Assembly: GCF_003663825.1 (NCBI RefSeq) | Contig: NZ_RCCC01000001.1 | Location: forward strand, 2,674,501 to 2,738,500 | DNA from: Acidovorax sp. 106 | GTDB taxonomy: Bacteria; Pseudomonadota; Gammaproteobacteria; Burkholderiales; Burkholderiaceae_C | Length of the DNA: 64,000 nt | Direction: 5' to 3' | In this document: positions 1-8,708 of the stretch, piece by piece | Position numbering within the stretch: position 1 is the first letter of the stretch | How the letters are laid out: the number at the start of each line of letters is the position of its first letter | Position numbers and translations under genes: made by a program | The notes under the pieces: generated by a model | The model's database searches: none | Told to the model about the DNA's origin: nothing | What the model saw: only the letters and a program-made list of their open reading frames with translations

Positions 1-1
1 G

Positions 2-373
2 GTCGAGGGTAAATCACATGCCGAGGCGCTTGAAATCTATGGGGCCGCGGATGTCGTCGTGGACCAGTTATTGATAGGCTGGTATGGAGCATTCGCAGTC
101 GAAACGATGATGCTGGGAAAGCCTGTCGTTGTGCGGATAGATGCACGGGATGCACATGCGGTGCCTGGACCGATGCGCGAAGAGCTTTTGCAAGCCGTCA
201 TTCAGGCAGATCCGAACACCATTGAAGAGGTTCTTGAAGGGTTATTGGATTCGCCCGCAAAGTTAGCCGGATACGCAGAAGCCTGCTTTGAATATGCCCG
301 CAGGTGGCATGACCCCGTTCATGTCGCTTCATTGACCGTGGCCAAGTACGAAGAAGCGTTGAAGGCGAAATAA
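2..373 (+). CDS. Glycosyltransferase, C-terminal part (5' truncated by the window edge)
   Basis: The frame is open from base 2 without a stop, so only the last 124 codons are visible; a GTG at 59 is internal rather than a start. The visible protein has the C-terminal half of a GT-B fold: a stretch ending in ADVVVDQ, then GWYGAFAVETMMLGKPVVV. The acidic residue followed by E-x-M-x-x-G-K-P-V matches the donor-sugar-binding region of GT4-like enzymes. It ends 2 bases before the asparagine-synthase-like gene and heads a same-strand run of polysaccharide genes, so it probably adds a sugar to the same glycan. Donor and acceptor cannot be read from this fragment. Confidence 0.7.
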   Translation, partial: VEGKSHAEALEIYGAADVVVDQLLIGWYGAFAVETMMLGKPVVVRIDARDAHAVPGPMREELLQAVIQADPNTIEEVLEGLLDSPAKLAGYAEACFEYARRWHDPVHVASLTVAKYEEALKAK

Positions 374-375
374 GC

Positions 376-2262
376 ATGTGCGGCATTCTTGGTTTGTATG
401 GCGCTGGCCGTCTCGACAATGCTGAGGAGAGGCTCGAGCTGGGCCTTTCGAAGTTGGGGCGCCGGGGCCCCGACGATCATGGGTTGTCGAGCGTGTGGTT
501 ACCCGATGGCCAAATGCACCTTGGGCACACCCGTCTCAGTGTCATCGACCTGACAGATGCAGCACACCAGCCCATGGCGAGCCGGGACGGGCGATTCTTG
601 CTGGTCTTCAACGGAGAGATTTACAACTATCGCGAGCTTCGTTCAGAACTTCAATCTCTTGGCCGTCATTTCCACTCAGCCTCCGACACGGAAGTGCTGC
701 TGCAGGCTTGGGCCCAATGGGGGGGCGCTGCACTTGCCCGGTTTGTCGGCATGTTCGCCTTCGTCATTTTCGACCGCGAAACGAACTTGCTGCATGGGGC
801 CCGCGATGCCTTTGGCATCAAGCCGCTCTACTACCACAAGGATGATCGGAATTTTTGTTTCGCCTCTGAGATTCCTGCGGTCCAGGCATTGCGGTCGTTC
901 ACGCCAGCACTTGACTGGCAGGTCGCCTATGACTATCTGGCGCATGGTTCCTATGACACAGGCGAGCGCACCTTCTTTGCCGAAGTGCGTGCGCTGCCAC
1001 CTGGACACCGTTTCACCTACGACCCGGGCTCCAAGAGCTTAGTGCTTGAACGCTGGTGGGCACCAAAGATTGCACCAACTCAGCGGCTGACGATCGACGA
1101 CGCGGCACAGGCGCTTCGCGGCCATCTGTTGGACAGCGTGCGGCTTCATCTTCGCAGCGATGTACCCCTAGGGGCCGCGTTATCGGGGGGGCTCGATTCC
1201 TCCGCCATAGTGGGTTGCATGCGGCATCTCGAGCCCGAAGCGCCCATACACACGTTTAGTTTCATTGCGGCCGGGGACTCGGTTTCGGAAGAGCAATGGG
1301 TCGACCGTATGACTGCGCACGTTGGTGCGGTGTCGCACAAGCTGAGCATCACGCCGCAGGAGCTTGCAGCCGACCTGGACGACATGATCGCGACGCAGGG
1401 TGAGCCCTTCGGTAGCACCAGCATTTATGCCCAATACCGGGTGTTTCAGCTGGCACGGGAGCACGGTGTGACCGTGACGCTCGATGGACAAGGCGCGGAT
1501 GAACTGTGCGGCGGTTATGTCGGCTATCCTGGGCCGCGCGTACGCAGTCTCCTGGACGAAGGGCAGTGGCTGGGTGCGGCTGCATTCTTGCGGGATTGGG
1601 GGCGTTGGCCTGGTAGGGCGTCGCTGGACGGATTCAAGGCTGCAGTAGCGGAATACACCAGCGATTCCGCCTACCAAACGCTGCGCAGCTTGAACGGTGC
1701 GAAGGCCTGTCCGCCTTGGTTGGATGGACATGTATTGGCCGATGCAGGCGTGGCGCTGCGTTTTCCACGCGAATTGCCACCTCAGACGGCCCCTGGTCGC
1801 CGGCTGGTGGCAGAGTTGGCCCGCTCGTTGCACGGCGTTGGATTGCCAGGCCTGCTTCGCCACGGTGACCGCAATTCCATGCGGTTTTCAGTAGAGAGTC
1901 GTGTACCGTTTTTGACGACGGAACTGGCCGACTTTTTACTGACGCTGCCGGAGGAATATTTGGTGTCACCCCAAGGCGAAACCAAGCATCTGCTGCGCCG
2001 AGCGATGCGTGGCTTAGTGCCGCAGGATGTGCTGGATCGTCGGGACAAGATCGGCTTTGCCACGCCCGAGCAAGCATGGCTTTTGCAGGTGGCGCCGCAG
2101 GTGCGAGAGTGGCTGCGGTATCCGCTGAATTTGCCGTTCTTCCGTCAGAATGAAGTGCTGAAGGCTTTCGATCAAGTCGTTGCGGGCCAGCGTCCGTTCA
2201 GTTGGCAGGTGTGGCGCTGGATCAATTTCACGCGCTGGCATGCTCAGCACTTCGCGAGGTGA
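376..2262 (+). CDS. asnB: Asparagine synthase (glutamine-hydrolysing) family amidotransferase
   Basis: 628 aa with both AsnB domains. The N-terminal class II glutaminase starts Met-Cys-Gly-Ile-Leu, leaving Cys2 as nucleophile, and carries RRGPDD and NGEIYNY. The C-terminal synthetase domain has the ATP pyrophosphatase loop SGGLDSS near residue 270. The family makes asparagine from aspartate, glutamine and ATP. Copies inside polysaccharide clusters are often thought to amidate sugar acids or amino-acid substituents of the glycan. Here it sits among glycosyltransferases with 2-6 base gaps on both sides, so a glycan-modifying role is as likely as general asparagine synthesis. Both active sites appear intact. 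Confidence 0.85.
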   Translation: MCGILGLYGAGRLDNAEERLELGLSKLGRRGPDDHGLSSVWLPDGQMHLGHTRLSVIDLTDAAHQPMASRDGRFLLVFNGEIYNYRELRSELQSLGRHFHSASDTEVLLQAWAQWGGAALARFVGMFAFVIFDRETNLLHGARDAFGIKPLYYHKDDRNFCFASEIPAVQALRSFTPALDWQVAYDYLAHGSYDTGERTFFAEVRALPPGHRFTYDPGSKSLVLERWWAPKIAPTQRLTIDDAAQALRGHLLDSVRLHLRSDVPLGAALSGGLDSSAIVGCMRHLEPEAPIHTFSFIAAGDSVSEEQWVDRMTAHVGAVSHKLSITPQELAADLDDMIATQGEPFGSTSIYAQYRVFQLAREHGVTVTLDGQGADELCGGYVGYPGPRVRSLLDEGQWLGAAAFLRDWGRWPGRASLDGFKAAVAEYTSDSAYQTLRSLNGAKACPPWLDGHVLADAGVALRFPRELPPQTAPGRRLVAELARSLHGVGLPGLLRHGDRNSMRFSVESRVPFLTTELADFLLTLPEEYLVSPQGETKHLLRRAMRGLVPQDVLDRRDKIGFATPEQAWLLQVAPQVREWLRYPLNLPFFRQNEVLKAFDQVVAGQRPFSWQVWRWINFTRWHAQHFAR

Positions 2263-2268
2263 ACTGTT

Positions 2269-3423
2269 GTGGCCCGTCTGCTGTTGTTATCGCTTTCGCC
2301 TATCGCATCTGACCCCCGTGTGATGCGCCAGTACGAGGCGTTGAGCGCGGAGCATGAGGTTCATGTGATGGGCTTCGGGGAGCACCCGTCTGGTGTGTTT
2401 CATTTCACCTCCGTAGAGCAGCCGCAAGCGAGTCGCATTGTCGTTTTACGCAATGCATTGCGGTTGGCTTTTCGCCGCTACAGCACCTATTACTGGCAGC
2501 ACCCTCAGATTCGTGCGCTGGAGAAGGCCGCAGCGCAGGTGCCAGCGGGTTTCGACTTGGTATTGGCCAACGATGTGATGGCCTTGCCGATGGCACTGAG
2601 GCTGGCGGGCAGTGCCCCCGTGTGGCTAGACGCGCATGAGTATGCCCCGCGAGAGTTCGAAGACATTTGGACGTGGCGCACGTTGCTGGGGCCTTTCTTC
2701 GACGCCACCTGCCGTGATGCGCTGCCGCGTGTAGCTCGCATGAGCACCGTGTGCACAGGCATCGCACGCGAGTACCAGCGGTGCTACGGCGTCCCGGTAT
2801 CCGTCATGCCAAATTGCCCTGAGCGACAGAGCTTGTCGGTACAGCCAACGCATGCCGACCGCATTCGGCTGATTCACCACGGTGCAGCCATCGCCTCGCG
2901 CAAGATCGAGGTGATGATCGACCTTATGGACCATCTGGACGATCGCTTCAGCCTCGACCTGATGCTGATGGCGCAAGATCCAGATTACCTCGCCGCGTTG
3001 AAGCATCGGGCGGCCCCGCATTCGCGCATCCGGTTCATTCCACCTGTGGCCATGCGCGACATCGCCGCGCACACCAATGGCTATGACATCGGCCTCTTCC
3101 TGTTGCCCCCTACCAATTTCAATTACCTGCATGCACTGCCCAACAAGTTCTTCGAATTCATGCAGGCGCGCCTGGCCATCGCCATCGGTCCGTCGCCTGA
3201 GATGCAAGCGCTGGTGACCGAGCTTGGTTGCGGCGTGGTCAGCGGCAGTTTCGAGGCAGCAGACCTGGCCGCGCATCTCTCGCGCCTCACACCCCAGGAC
3301 ATCGATGCCATGAAGCGCGCTTCGGACTTGGCCAGCCAGCGGTTCAATGCGGCGGCCACTCGCCAATGGCTTCGTGACGAGGTGCGCGGCTTGCTGGCCG
3401 ACCGTGCCTGCCCGGTGCATTGA
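2269..3423 (+). CDS. GT4-type glycosyltransferase
   Basis: 384 aa, GTG start six bases after the asnB-like stop. The N-terminus (ARLLLLSLSPIASDPRV) has the hydrophobic strand and DPRV motif common in GT4 polysaccharide glycosyltransferases of the family-1 fold. The C-terminal domain contains LPNKFFEFMQARLAIAIGPS, the equivalent of the P-x-K-x-x-E-x-x-A donor-binding motif. There is no signal peptide or membrane segment, so it should act at the cytoplasmic membrane on a lipid-linked intermediate. It is part of the tightly packed + strand cluster. The sugar transferred is unknown. Confidence 0.75.
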   Translation: MARLLLLSLSPIASDPRVMRQYEALSAEHEVHVMGFGEHPSGVFHFTSVEQPQASRIVVLRNALRLAFRRYSTYYWQHPQIRALEKAAAQVPAGFDLVLANDVMALPMALRLAGSAPVWLDAHEYAPREFEDIWTWRTLLGPFFDATCRDALPRVARMSTVCTGIAREYQRCYGVPVSVMPNCPERQSLSVQPTHADRIRLIHHGAAIASRKIEVMIDLMDHLDDRFSLDLMLMAQDPDYLAALKHRAAPHSRIRFIPPVAMRDIAAHTNGYDIGLFLLPPTNFNYLHALPNKFFEFMQARLAIAIGPSPEMQALVTELGCGVVSGSFEAADLAAHLSRLTPQDIDAMKRASDLASQRFNAAATRQWLRDEVRGLLADRACPVH

Positions 3424-3427
3424 CGCC

Positions 3428-4570
3428 ATGCGTGCGATTGTTCTCGGAACCCAGTCATTCATCGACGGCGGCACCAAGGTGGGTTCTCAGCATCTGGCGC
3501 ACGCGTTGGCGGCGGCGGGCTGGTCGGTCGACTATGTGCCCACGCTCTCCTCTCCGCTGGACGTGGTGGGCCGCCAGCGCCATGCCCGGCTGTCGAGAGC
3601 ATGGGGACATGGGATGCTGCAGCGAGCAGTGGGCATTTCGCAAGGTCTCACCGAGTGGAGCCTTCAATCGATGTTTCCCGCGCATCGGCTTTTTCTGCGT
3701 TGGCCTTGGCAATTGGCGGCGTATGGCCGACGCTGCCCGTCGCCATTGCGCGACGGGCCGTTCGATGCATGCATCGCCGATGTCGCACCCAACATGTTGC
3801 TGCTGCACCAGATCACGGCCCGCGCCAAGATCTGCCGCCTCAACGATTGGCCGCAGGGGTTCGCTCGCGATCTGCACCCGGTGCTCATCAACGCGCTCGG
3901 GTCCATGGTGGGTGGCCCCGATTTCAATGAAGTGTGGGCCGTCTCTGAACCCCTAATGGAATATGCCCGTGCGCTGAACCCCCAGGGTGAGGTGGTGCAC
4001 ATTCCCAATGGGGTAGAGGCCCGTCTTTTGATGCCAGCCACGCAAAGCCCGGTGGCGCGACAGCCGCGCAGCGCGGTCTATGTCGGCGGGCTCACGGCTT
4101 GGCTGGACACCGGCTTGCTCGCCCAGACCGCGCGCTTGCTTCCCGATTGGACCTTTGCGGTGTACGCCCCTGGTACGCCCCCGCAGCACGGATGGCCGCC
4201 CAACCTCCAATGGCGCGGTAGCGTTGGCCGTGCGGAACTGCCAGCGGTTCTCCAAAGCCATGAAGTGGGCCTGATTCCTTTTTGCGAGGCCGATGGACGC
4301 ATGCGCTATGTCGAGCGTCCCTTGAAGTTTTATGAGTACATCGCAGCGGGATTGGGTGTGGCCAGCACGGATTTGGGCGCGATGCGCCATGGGATGGGTG
4401 ACCTGGCCTGCTATGGCAACGATGCACGGACATTCGCTGATGCCATCGTTCAGGCCCGGGAGCAGGCGCAGGTTCGCCCTGCGAGCTTCGTGAAAGACTT
4501 CGTGCAAGCCCACGACTGGAGTGCGCGCGCACAGACCATGCTGGCCCGTCTGGAGATGTTGCTGGCATGA
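3428..4570 (+). CDS. GT4-type glycosyltransferase
   Basis: 380 aa from the ATG at 3428, chosen because it follows the upstream stop by four bases and opens with a beta strand (MRAIVLGTQSFIDGGTKVGSQ) containing the glycine-rich acceptor loop; a longer open frame from 3347 would overlap the previous gene. The second domain has YVGGLTAWLDTGLL and then PLKFYEYIAAGLGVAST, which fits the GT4 K-x-x-E-x-x-A-x-G donor-site pattern. Its 3' end overlaps the next gene by ATGA, which indicates translational coupling. Specificity cannot be deduced. Confidence 0.75.
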   Translation: MRAIVLGTQSFIDGGTKVGSQHLAHALAAAGWSVDYVPTLSSPLDVVGRQRHARLSRAWGHGMLQRAVGISQGLTEWSLQSMFPAHRLFLRWPWQLAAYGRRCPSPLRDGPFDACIADVAPNMLLLHQITARAKICRLNDWPQGFARDLHPVLINALGSMVGGPDFNEVWAVSEPLMEYARALNPQGEVVHIPNGVEARLLMPATQSPVARQPRSAVYVGGLTAWLDTGLLAQTARLLPDWTFAVYAPGTPPQHGWPPNLQWRGSVGRAELPAVLQSHEVGLIPFCEADGRMRYVERPLKFYEYIAAGLGVASTDLGAMRHGMGDLACYGNDARTFADAIVQAREQAQVRPASFVKDFVQAHDWSARAQTMLARLEMLLA

Positions 4571-5646
4571 AAAACTACCTTCTCTACGACTTCATCCAGG
4601 TGGCCGGAGGCGCGGAGCGGGTCACGCTCACGCTGGCTGAGGCCTTTCCGGACTTTCAGACCCTGGTCAGCCGGTCCTACCCGGACGCCCAACCCTTGCT
4701 GGATGCCTCCTCTGCCCAAGTGCAGGAGTTGCGGGGTGGCTGGTCTGTGTGCCTTCCCCGTATTTGGGAAAGCATGTGGTGCTTCCGGTTTCGGGCCGGA
4801 CGGTTGCACGATGCCCACACCGTGCTCTACAGCGGTTTCTATGCCCCGCTGGCGGTCTACCAGCAGCGGTCTGGCCGGCGCTTTTACTATTGCCACACCA
4901 TCCCCCGATTCGCCTACGACCTGTACGACAGCACGCTGGCGGGTTTTCCGTGGTGGCTTCGGCCGTTCTACGCAATCTTCGTGCGGTGGTTTCGCAAGCA
5001 GTACGAAGCGGCCATCGGCCGAATGGATCGCATTTTTGTGAACTCGGAGAACGTTCGCGCACGGCTCCAGCGGTATATAGGGTTGGATGCCGAGGTGGTC
5101 TACCCCCCCGTGGCCACACAGCACTTTCGGTTTTTGGCCGATGAGGGCTATTACCTCTCTACCGCACGACTGGTGCCCAACAAGCGGGTGGATGTGATTG
5201 TGCGGGCTTTCCTTCAGATGCCCGAGCGCTCCCTGGTTGTGCTCTCTGGCGGGCCGGAGCTGGAGCGATTGAAAGCGATCGCCGGAGTGGCGCCCAACAT
5301 CCGGTTCACCGGCTGGCAGGCCGATGACGCGCTGCGGCGCTGGGTGGGCAACGCTCGCTGCGTGATTTACCTGCCGGTGGACGAGGACTTTGGCATGTCT
5401 CCCGTGGAGGCCATGGCTGCAGGCAAACCCGTGATCGGTGTGGCCGAAGGGGGGTTGTTGGAAACAGTCGTTCCGGCAGAGACTGGACTGCTATTGAATC
5501 CGCCGCCCAGCATCGAAGCGCTGATCGACGCGGTGGAAGAAATGGAAATTTCTGTGGGGCCTACGCTCTCGGAACTGTGCCGACGGCGAGCGGTATTGTT
5601 CAGCGAAAAGCAGTTCATTCAATCAATGAAAAAGCATTTGAGATAG
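4567..5646 (+). CDS. GT4 glycosyltransferase, WbaZ-like
   Basis: 359 aa, starting in an ATGA overlap with the upstream glycosyltransferase. It opens with DFIQVAGGAERVTLTLAEAF (Gly-Gly-Ala-Glu-Arg acceptor-site loop). It then has YCHTIPRFAYDLY, typical of WbaZ/WcaI-like mannosyl- or rhamnosyltransferases of O-antigen and exopolysaccharide pathways. The C-terminal domain has LSGGPELERLK and EDFGMSPVEAMAAGKPVIG, with the E-x7-E retaining GT4 motif intact. It is a soluble or peripheral membrane enzyme. Mannosyl transfer is a guess from family resemblance only. Confidence 0.8.
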   Translation: MKNYLLYDFIQVAGGAERVTLTLAEAFPDFQTLVSRSYPDAQPLLDASSAQVQELRGGWSVCLPRIWESMWCFRFRAGRLHDAHTVLYSGFYAPLAVYQQRSGRRFYYCHTIPRFAYDLYDSTLAGFPWWLRPFYAIFVRWFRKQYEAAIGRMDRIFVNSENVRARLQRYIGLDAEVVYPPVATQHFRFLADEGYYLSTARLVPNKRVDVIVRAFLQMPERSLVVLSGGPELERLKAIAGVAPNIRFTGWQADDALRRWVGNARCVIYLPVDEDFGMSPVEAMAAGKPVIGVAEGGLLETVVPAETGLLLNPPPSIEALIDAVEEMEISVGPTLSELCRRRAVLFSEKQFIQSMKKHLR

Positions 5647-5656
5647 CAGGTAATTA

Positions 5657-6790
5657 ATGAGTTCGAATCACCATATTAAAGAGGTTGACAACCTTAGGGC
5701 CGTGGCCATTGTCATGACATTGGTGGCGCATCTGGGTTTTTTTACCCATGAAAATAATGATTGGTATGCGTATGTCATTCAAAATGTGGCCCAGTTTTGG
5801 GGTGGCGTGGATCTGTTTTTCGTCATATCCGGTTTTGTCATCTCCAAGCAACTGCATGCCTTGTTGCTCGTTGGCGATGGATGGAGCGCCAACGCCGATG
5901 GGCTTAAGGTTTTCTTTGTAAAACGATTTTTCAGAATATTTCCGCAGGCTTTTTTCTGGGCGGCTGTCGTTCTCTTCTTTAGTTGGTATTTTCAGGGGGT
6001 TGGTAAATTTGGAGATGTTTCAAAAGTCATATGGCATTTTTGGGCATCCATTCTCTCTGTGGAGAATATATATCTGATTTTTGATGTGATTCCGCAGCTG
6101 TCAATTTATTGGTCGCTTTCGATAGAGGAGCAGTTTTATATTATCTTTCCACTCCTGCTGGTCTTCTTGCCAAGAAAAAAGGTGTTTGCCGTTTTTCTGG
6201 TGGCAGCAGTTGTCCAACTTCTGCTTCCTCGTCCCGTCGATCAGTCAAAAATAATATTCATGGTGAGATATGACGCTTTGATACTGGGTTACTTTATCTA
6301 TCTTTGGACGTTCACAAGCCACTATTTGAATGTAAGGGGAAGATTGGGAAATAGGTCGCAAGTGCTATTTACCGTTCAAATTTTGCTGCTTCTTGCGATC
6401 ATGGTCATACCTGTTCACATGCGCGGCGTATGGTGCATGGTGGGGGTATTGGATATTTTTTGTTGCTTGATCGTTGCAATTTCAGTGCTGCAACTCAAGG
6501 CTTTTGAATTCCGCACCTGGGCAGGAAATGTCTTTGGCTATCTGGGTAAGCGCTCGTATGCGATTTACTTGTGCCATATTCCGGTCGCTTTTTTGCTTCT
6601 CAGTGCGGATTCGCTTCTGGGAACCCATTGGGCACCTCAGAAAATAATGGACTACCAGATATTCGGAACGATAGTGTTGATCTTTGTCGCTGCCGAAATG
6701 TCTTATCAACTCATTGAAAAGCCGTTGCGCGAACGAGGCCGCGTTCTCGCACAACGGTGGCAAGGCGCCGCGCGGACGGTGCCCGTCTAA
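5657..6790 (+). CDS. Acyltransferase family 3 (OafA/YrhL-like) integral membrane protein
   Basis: 377 aa, with ATG ten bases after the preceding stop and an upstream AGCAGG. It is mostly hydrophobic with about ten predicted membrane spans. The start, VDNLRAVAIVMTLVAHLGF, carries the conserved Arg and His of acyltransferase-3 enzymes. SGFVISKQL follows, with SLSIEEQFYIIFPLLL further on, both family signatures. These proteins acetylate or succinylate sugar residues of O-antigens or exopolysaccharides at the inner membrane. The gene is visibly more AT-rich than its neighbours (runs of TTTT, AATAAT, ATATAT), which suggests separate acquisition into the cluster. It is the last + strand gene here. 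Confidence 0.85.
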   Translation: MSSNHHIKEVDNLRAVAIVMTLVAHLGFFTHENNDWYAYVIQNVAQFWGGVDLFFVISGFVISKQLHALLLVGDGWSANADGLKVFFVKRFFRIFPQAFFWAAVVLFFSWYFQGVGKFGDVSKVIWHFWASILSVENIYLIFDVIPQLSIYWSLSIEEQFYIIFPLLLVFLPRKKVFAVFLVAAVVQLLLPRPVDQSKIIFMVRYDALILGYFIYLWTFTSHYLNVRGRLGNRSQVLFTVQILLLLAIMVIPVHMRGVWCMVGVLDIFCCLIVAISVLQLKAFEFRTWAGNVFGYLGKRSYAIYLCHIPVAFLLLSADSLLGTHWAPQKIMDYQIFGTIVLIFVAAEMSYQLIEKPLRERGRVLAQRWQGAARTVPV

Positions 6791-6806
6791 TTGACGGGAT
6801 GCCATC

Positions 6807-6824
6807 GAACTGCGCATGCAGTTC
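6807..6824. terminator. Perfect hairpin between convergent genes
   Basis: GAACTGC-GCAT-GCAGTTC is an 18-base perfect inverted repeat in the 62-base gap between the convergent acyltransferase and the glycosyltransferase fusion. No T-run follows on either strand, so it may be a weak or factor-dependent bidirectional terminator. Low certainty about function. Confidence 0.35.
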
Positions 6825-6852
6825 TCGCAATGTCCTACCGCCGAGTCAACAA

Positions 6853-8688
6853 TTAAGACTTGGAGCGCCAGTGCGCAATGGATAGCAGAGACGATACGGC
6901 TATGTATCGAACGGCGTTCGCCCAAGATTGAAAAATCTTCGATTTGTCCACCTTCAAGGTCTGCATGGACAGCGCTACTTCTGCAATGCGAAGACCACGG
7001 CGCCGGAGGAGCAATAGCGTTCCGATGTCCTGATAGTCGAGCAAAGTGGCCTCTGTCGAGGTGGCGGCCTCCAGTGAGCGAAGGTTATAGAGCCTGAAGC
7101 CGGATACAAAATCCCGTAGCGCAAATCCTGTAATCCAGCGAAACCACTGCCAAGCGAGTCGTCGAATCCAACTGATGCGCGCCGGGAAAGAGCCTACGAC
7201 GAGGTCTCCCTCATACCGGTGATTCAGAAGTGTTTTAATTTCTTCCACCTCATAACGGCTTTCCGCATCAATAGTGATGACCGTTGAGTATCCTTGGGCC
7301 AAGCCATAGCGTAGGCCGGTTTGCAGGCTGCCCCAGCTCGTCATAGTCAGCAGCGGGCTTAGAACTTTGGCCCCTTCCGTTTCTGCAATGTGGCAAGTGG
7401 CATCAGTGCTTCGGTTGTCAACGATCAGCAAATCCGCCTCCACCAGCGCTCGCACTCTGCGCATCAGGTGTTCAATACTGGCGGCATGGTTGCGCGTAGA
7501 AATGACAACAAGCAAGCGTGAATTGGCGCGAGGAGTCAGTCGGCTGCTTTGGGTGACATGCTTGTAATGTTGCGAAATCACGCGTTCGCACTGAGTGATG
7601 TCGAAGTACTTCAAAAGCGCTTGGTGTCCGTTTTCGCCGAACTGCATGCGCATCTTGGAGTCGTGTTGTAGTCGTGCAATGGTGCTGCGCCAGCTGTCCA
7701 CATCTTCAATGGGAACATGAAGTCCCGCATGGGCTTTCGCAATGACCCATGGCATGCCTGAGCCGGGAAGATCCGTGACGATGCAAGGGCGCATGTGCAT
7801 CATGGCCTCCAGCAAGACGATCCCAAATGCCTCAGTGCGCTCGCGTGATGCAAGGCAGAAAACATCGCACCCCGCCAATAAAGCGTGCTTTTCGTCGTCG
7901 CGTACGCTGCCCAATAACCTGACGGCAGGGACTGACCCCATTGGGGTCGTGCTTGTGATGAGTGCTTCAAGCGACTCGTGCAACTCCCCACCCCCGGCAA
8001 TAAGCAGTTCGACGCCGACCATGCCTTGCACTGCGCGCACCAGTGTCTCAAAGCCCTTGTAGTAGGTCAGTCGGCCTATAGATAGAAGTTTCAATCGCGC
8101 GGTGCTACGCCACTGCAGCTCTGCACGCAATCTAGGGGATGGCAGGGGCTCTTGGAGTTTGACGCCGAGCGGAACCACCCGACACTTCTCCTTCCAATCC
8201 CGAAGAGGTGGGCTCGCTTCAAGATAGGGGGGGGACGTCGCAAACACCATGTGTGCTCTGTCGAGTACGGCGTATTCGAAAGGGCGGTATAAAAAATAGG
8301 CGAGTGCAACGGACCATTTGATGTCTGACATCACCACGTCCGAATGCCAATGCACCACGCAAGGTGTTTTGCGCGCAGCGGGCAGTGTCAATGCCCACAG
8401 TGCGGAGTTGTTAGGCAGGTGCAGGTGCAGCACATCGGGCTGAAACGCTCTGATGGCGTTGCCAAGCGCAGATCTGAAACCGAGGGCGATGGGGGCATAC
8501 ACCAAATTGAACTGTACGGGCACACGCACCAGCCAGTGCGGGTCGTCTTGCCGTGGCGTGCCATGCACCAGGGCAAACGCCTCAATGCCCTGTGCTCGCT
8601 GGGCTTCAATCAGGTCGGACAAAAAGACTTCCATACCCCCCATGTAGGGAGGGAAGAATTTGCCGATATGAAGAACACGCAGGGCCAT
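6853..8688 (-). CDS. Two-domain glycosyltransferase: GT4 fused to GT2
   Basis: 611 aa. Residues about 1-370 form a GT4 enzyme: HIGKFFPPYMGGMEVFL acceptor loop, SIGRLTYYKGFETLV, and ASRERTEAFGIVLLEAMMHM with the E-x7-E motif. Residues about 390-600 form a GT2 A-fold domain: LLVVISTRNHAASI, LLIVDNRSTDAT and TIDAESRYEVEEI. The last replaces the usual D-x-D metal motif with Asp-Ala-Glu. The GT2 half resembles dolichol/polyprenyl-phosphate glycosyltransferases. The fusion could perform two successive transfers, or one half may charge a polyprenyl phosphate donor for the GT-C-like protein encoded 20 bases upstream. That pairing is inference from adjacency. Confidence 0.75.
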   Translation of the reverse strand: MALRVLHIGKFFPPYMGGMEVFLSDLIEAQRAQGIEAFALVHGTPRQDDPHWLVRVPVQFNLVYAPIALGFRSALGNAIRAFQPDVLHLHLPNNSALWALTLPAARKTPCVVHWHSDVVMSDIKWSVALAYFLYRPFEYAVLDRAHMVFATSPPYLEASPPLRDWKEKCRVVPLGVKLQEPLPSPRLRAELQWRSTARLKLLSIGRLTYYKGFETLVRAVQGMVGVELLIAGGGELHESLEALITSTTPMGSVPAVRLLGSVRDDEKHALLAGCDVFCLASRERTEAFGIVLLEAMMHMRPCIVTDLPGSGMPWVIAKAHAGLHVPIEDVDSWRSTIARLQHDSKMRMQFGENGHQALLKYFDITQCERVISQHYKHVTQSSRLTPRANSRLLVVISTRNHAASIEHLMRRVRALVEADLLIVDNRSTDATCHIAETEGAKVLSPLLTMTSWGSLQTGLRYGLAQGYSTVITIDAESRYEVEEIKTLLNHRYEGDLVVGSFPARISWIRRLAWQWFRWITGFALRDFVSGFRLYNLRSLEAATSTEATLLDYQDIGTLLLLRRRGLRIAEVALSMQTLKVDKSKIFQSWANAVRYIAVSSLLSIAHWRSKS

Positions 8689-8708
8689 ACTGGAACGGCT
8701 TGCGTCGC

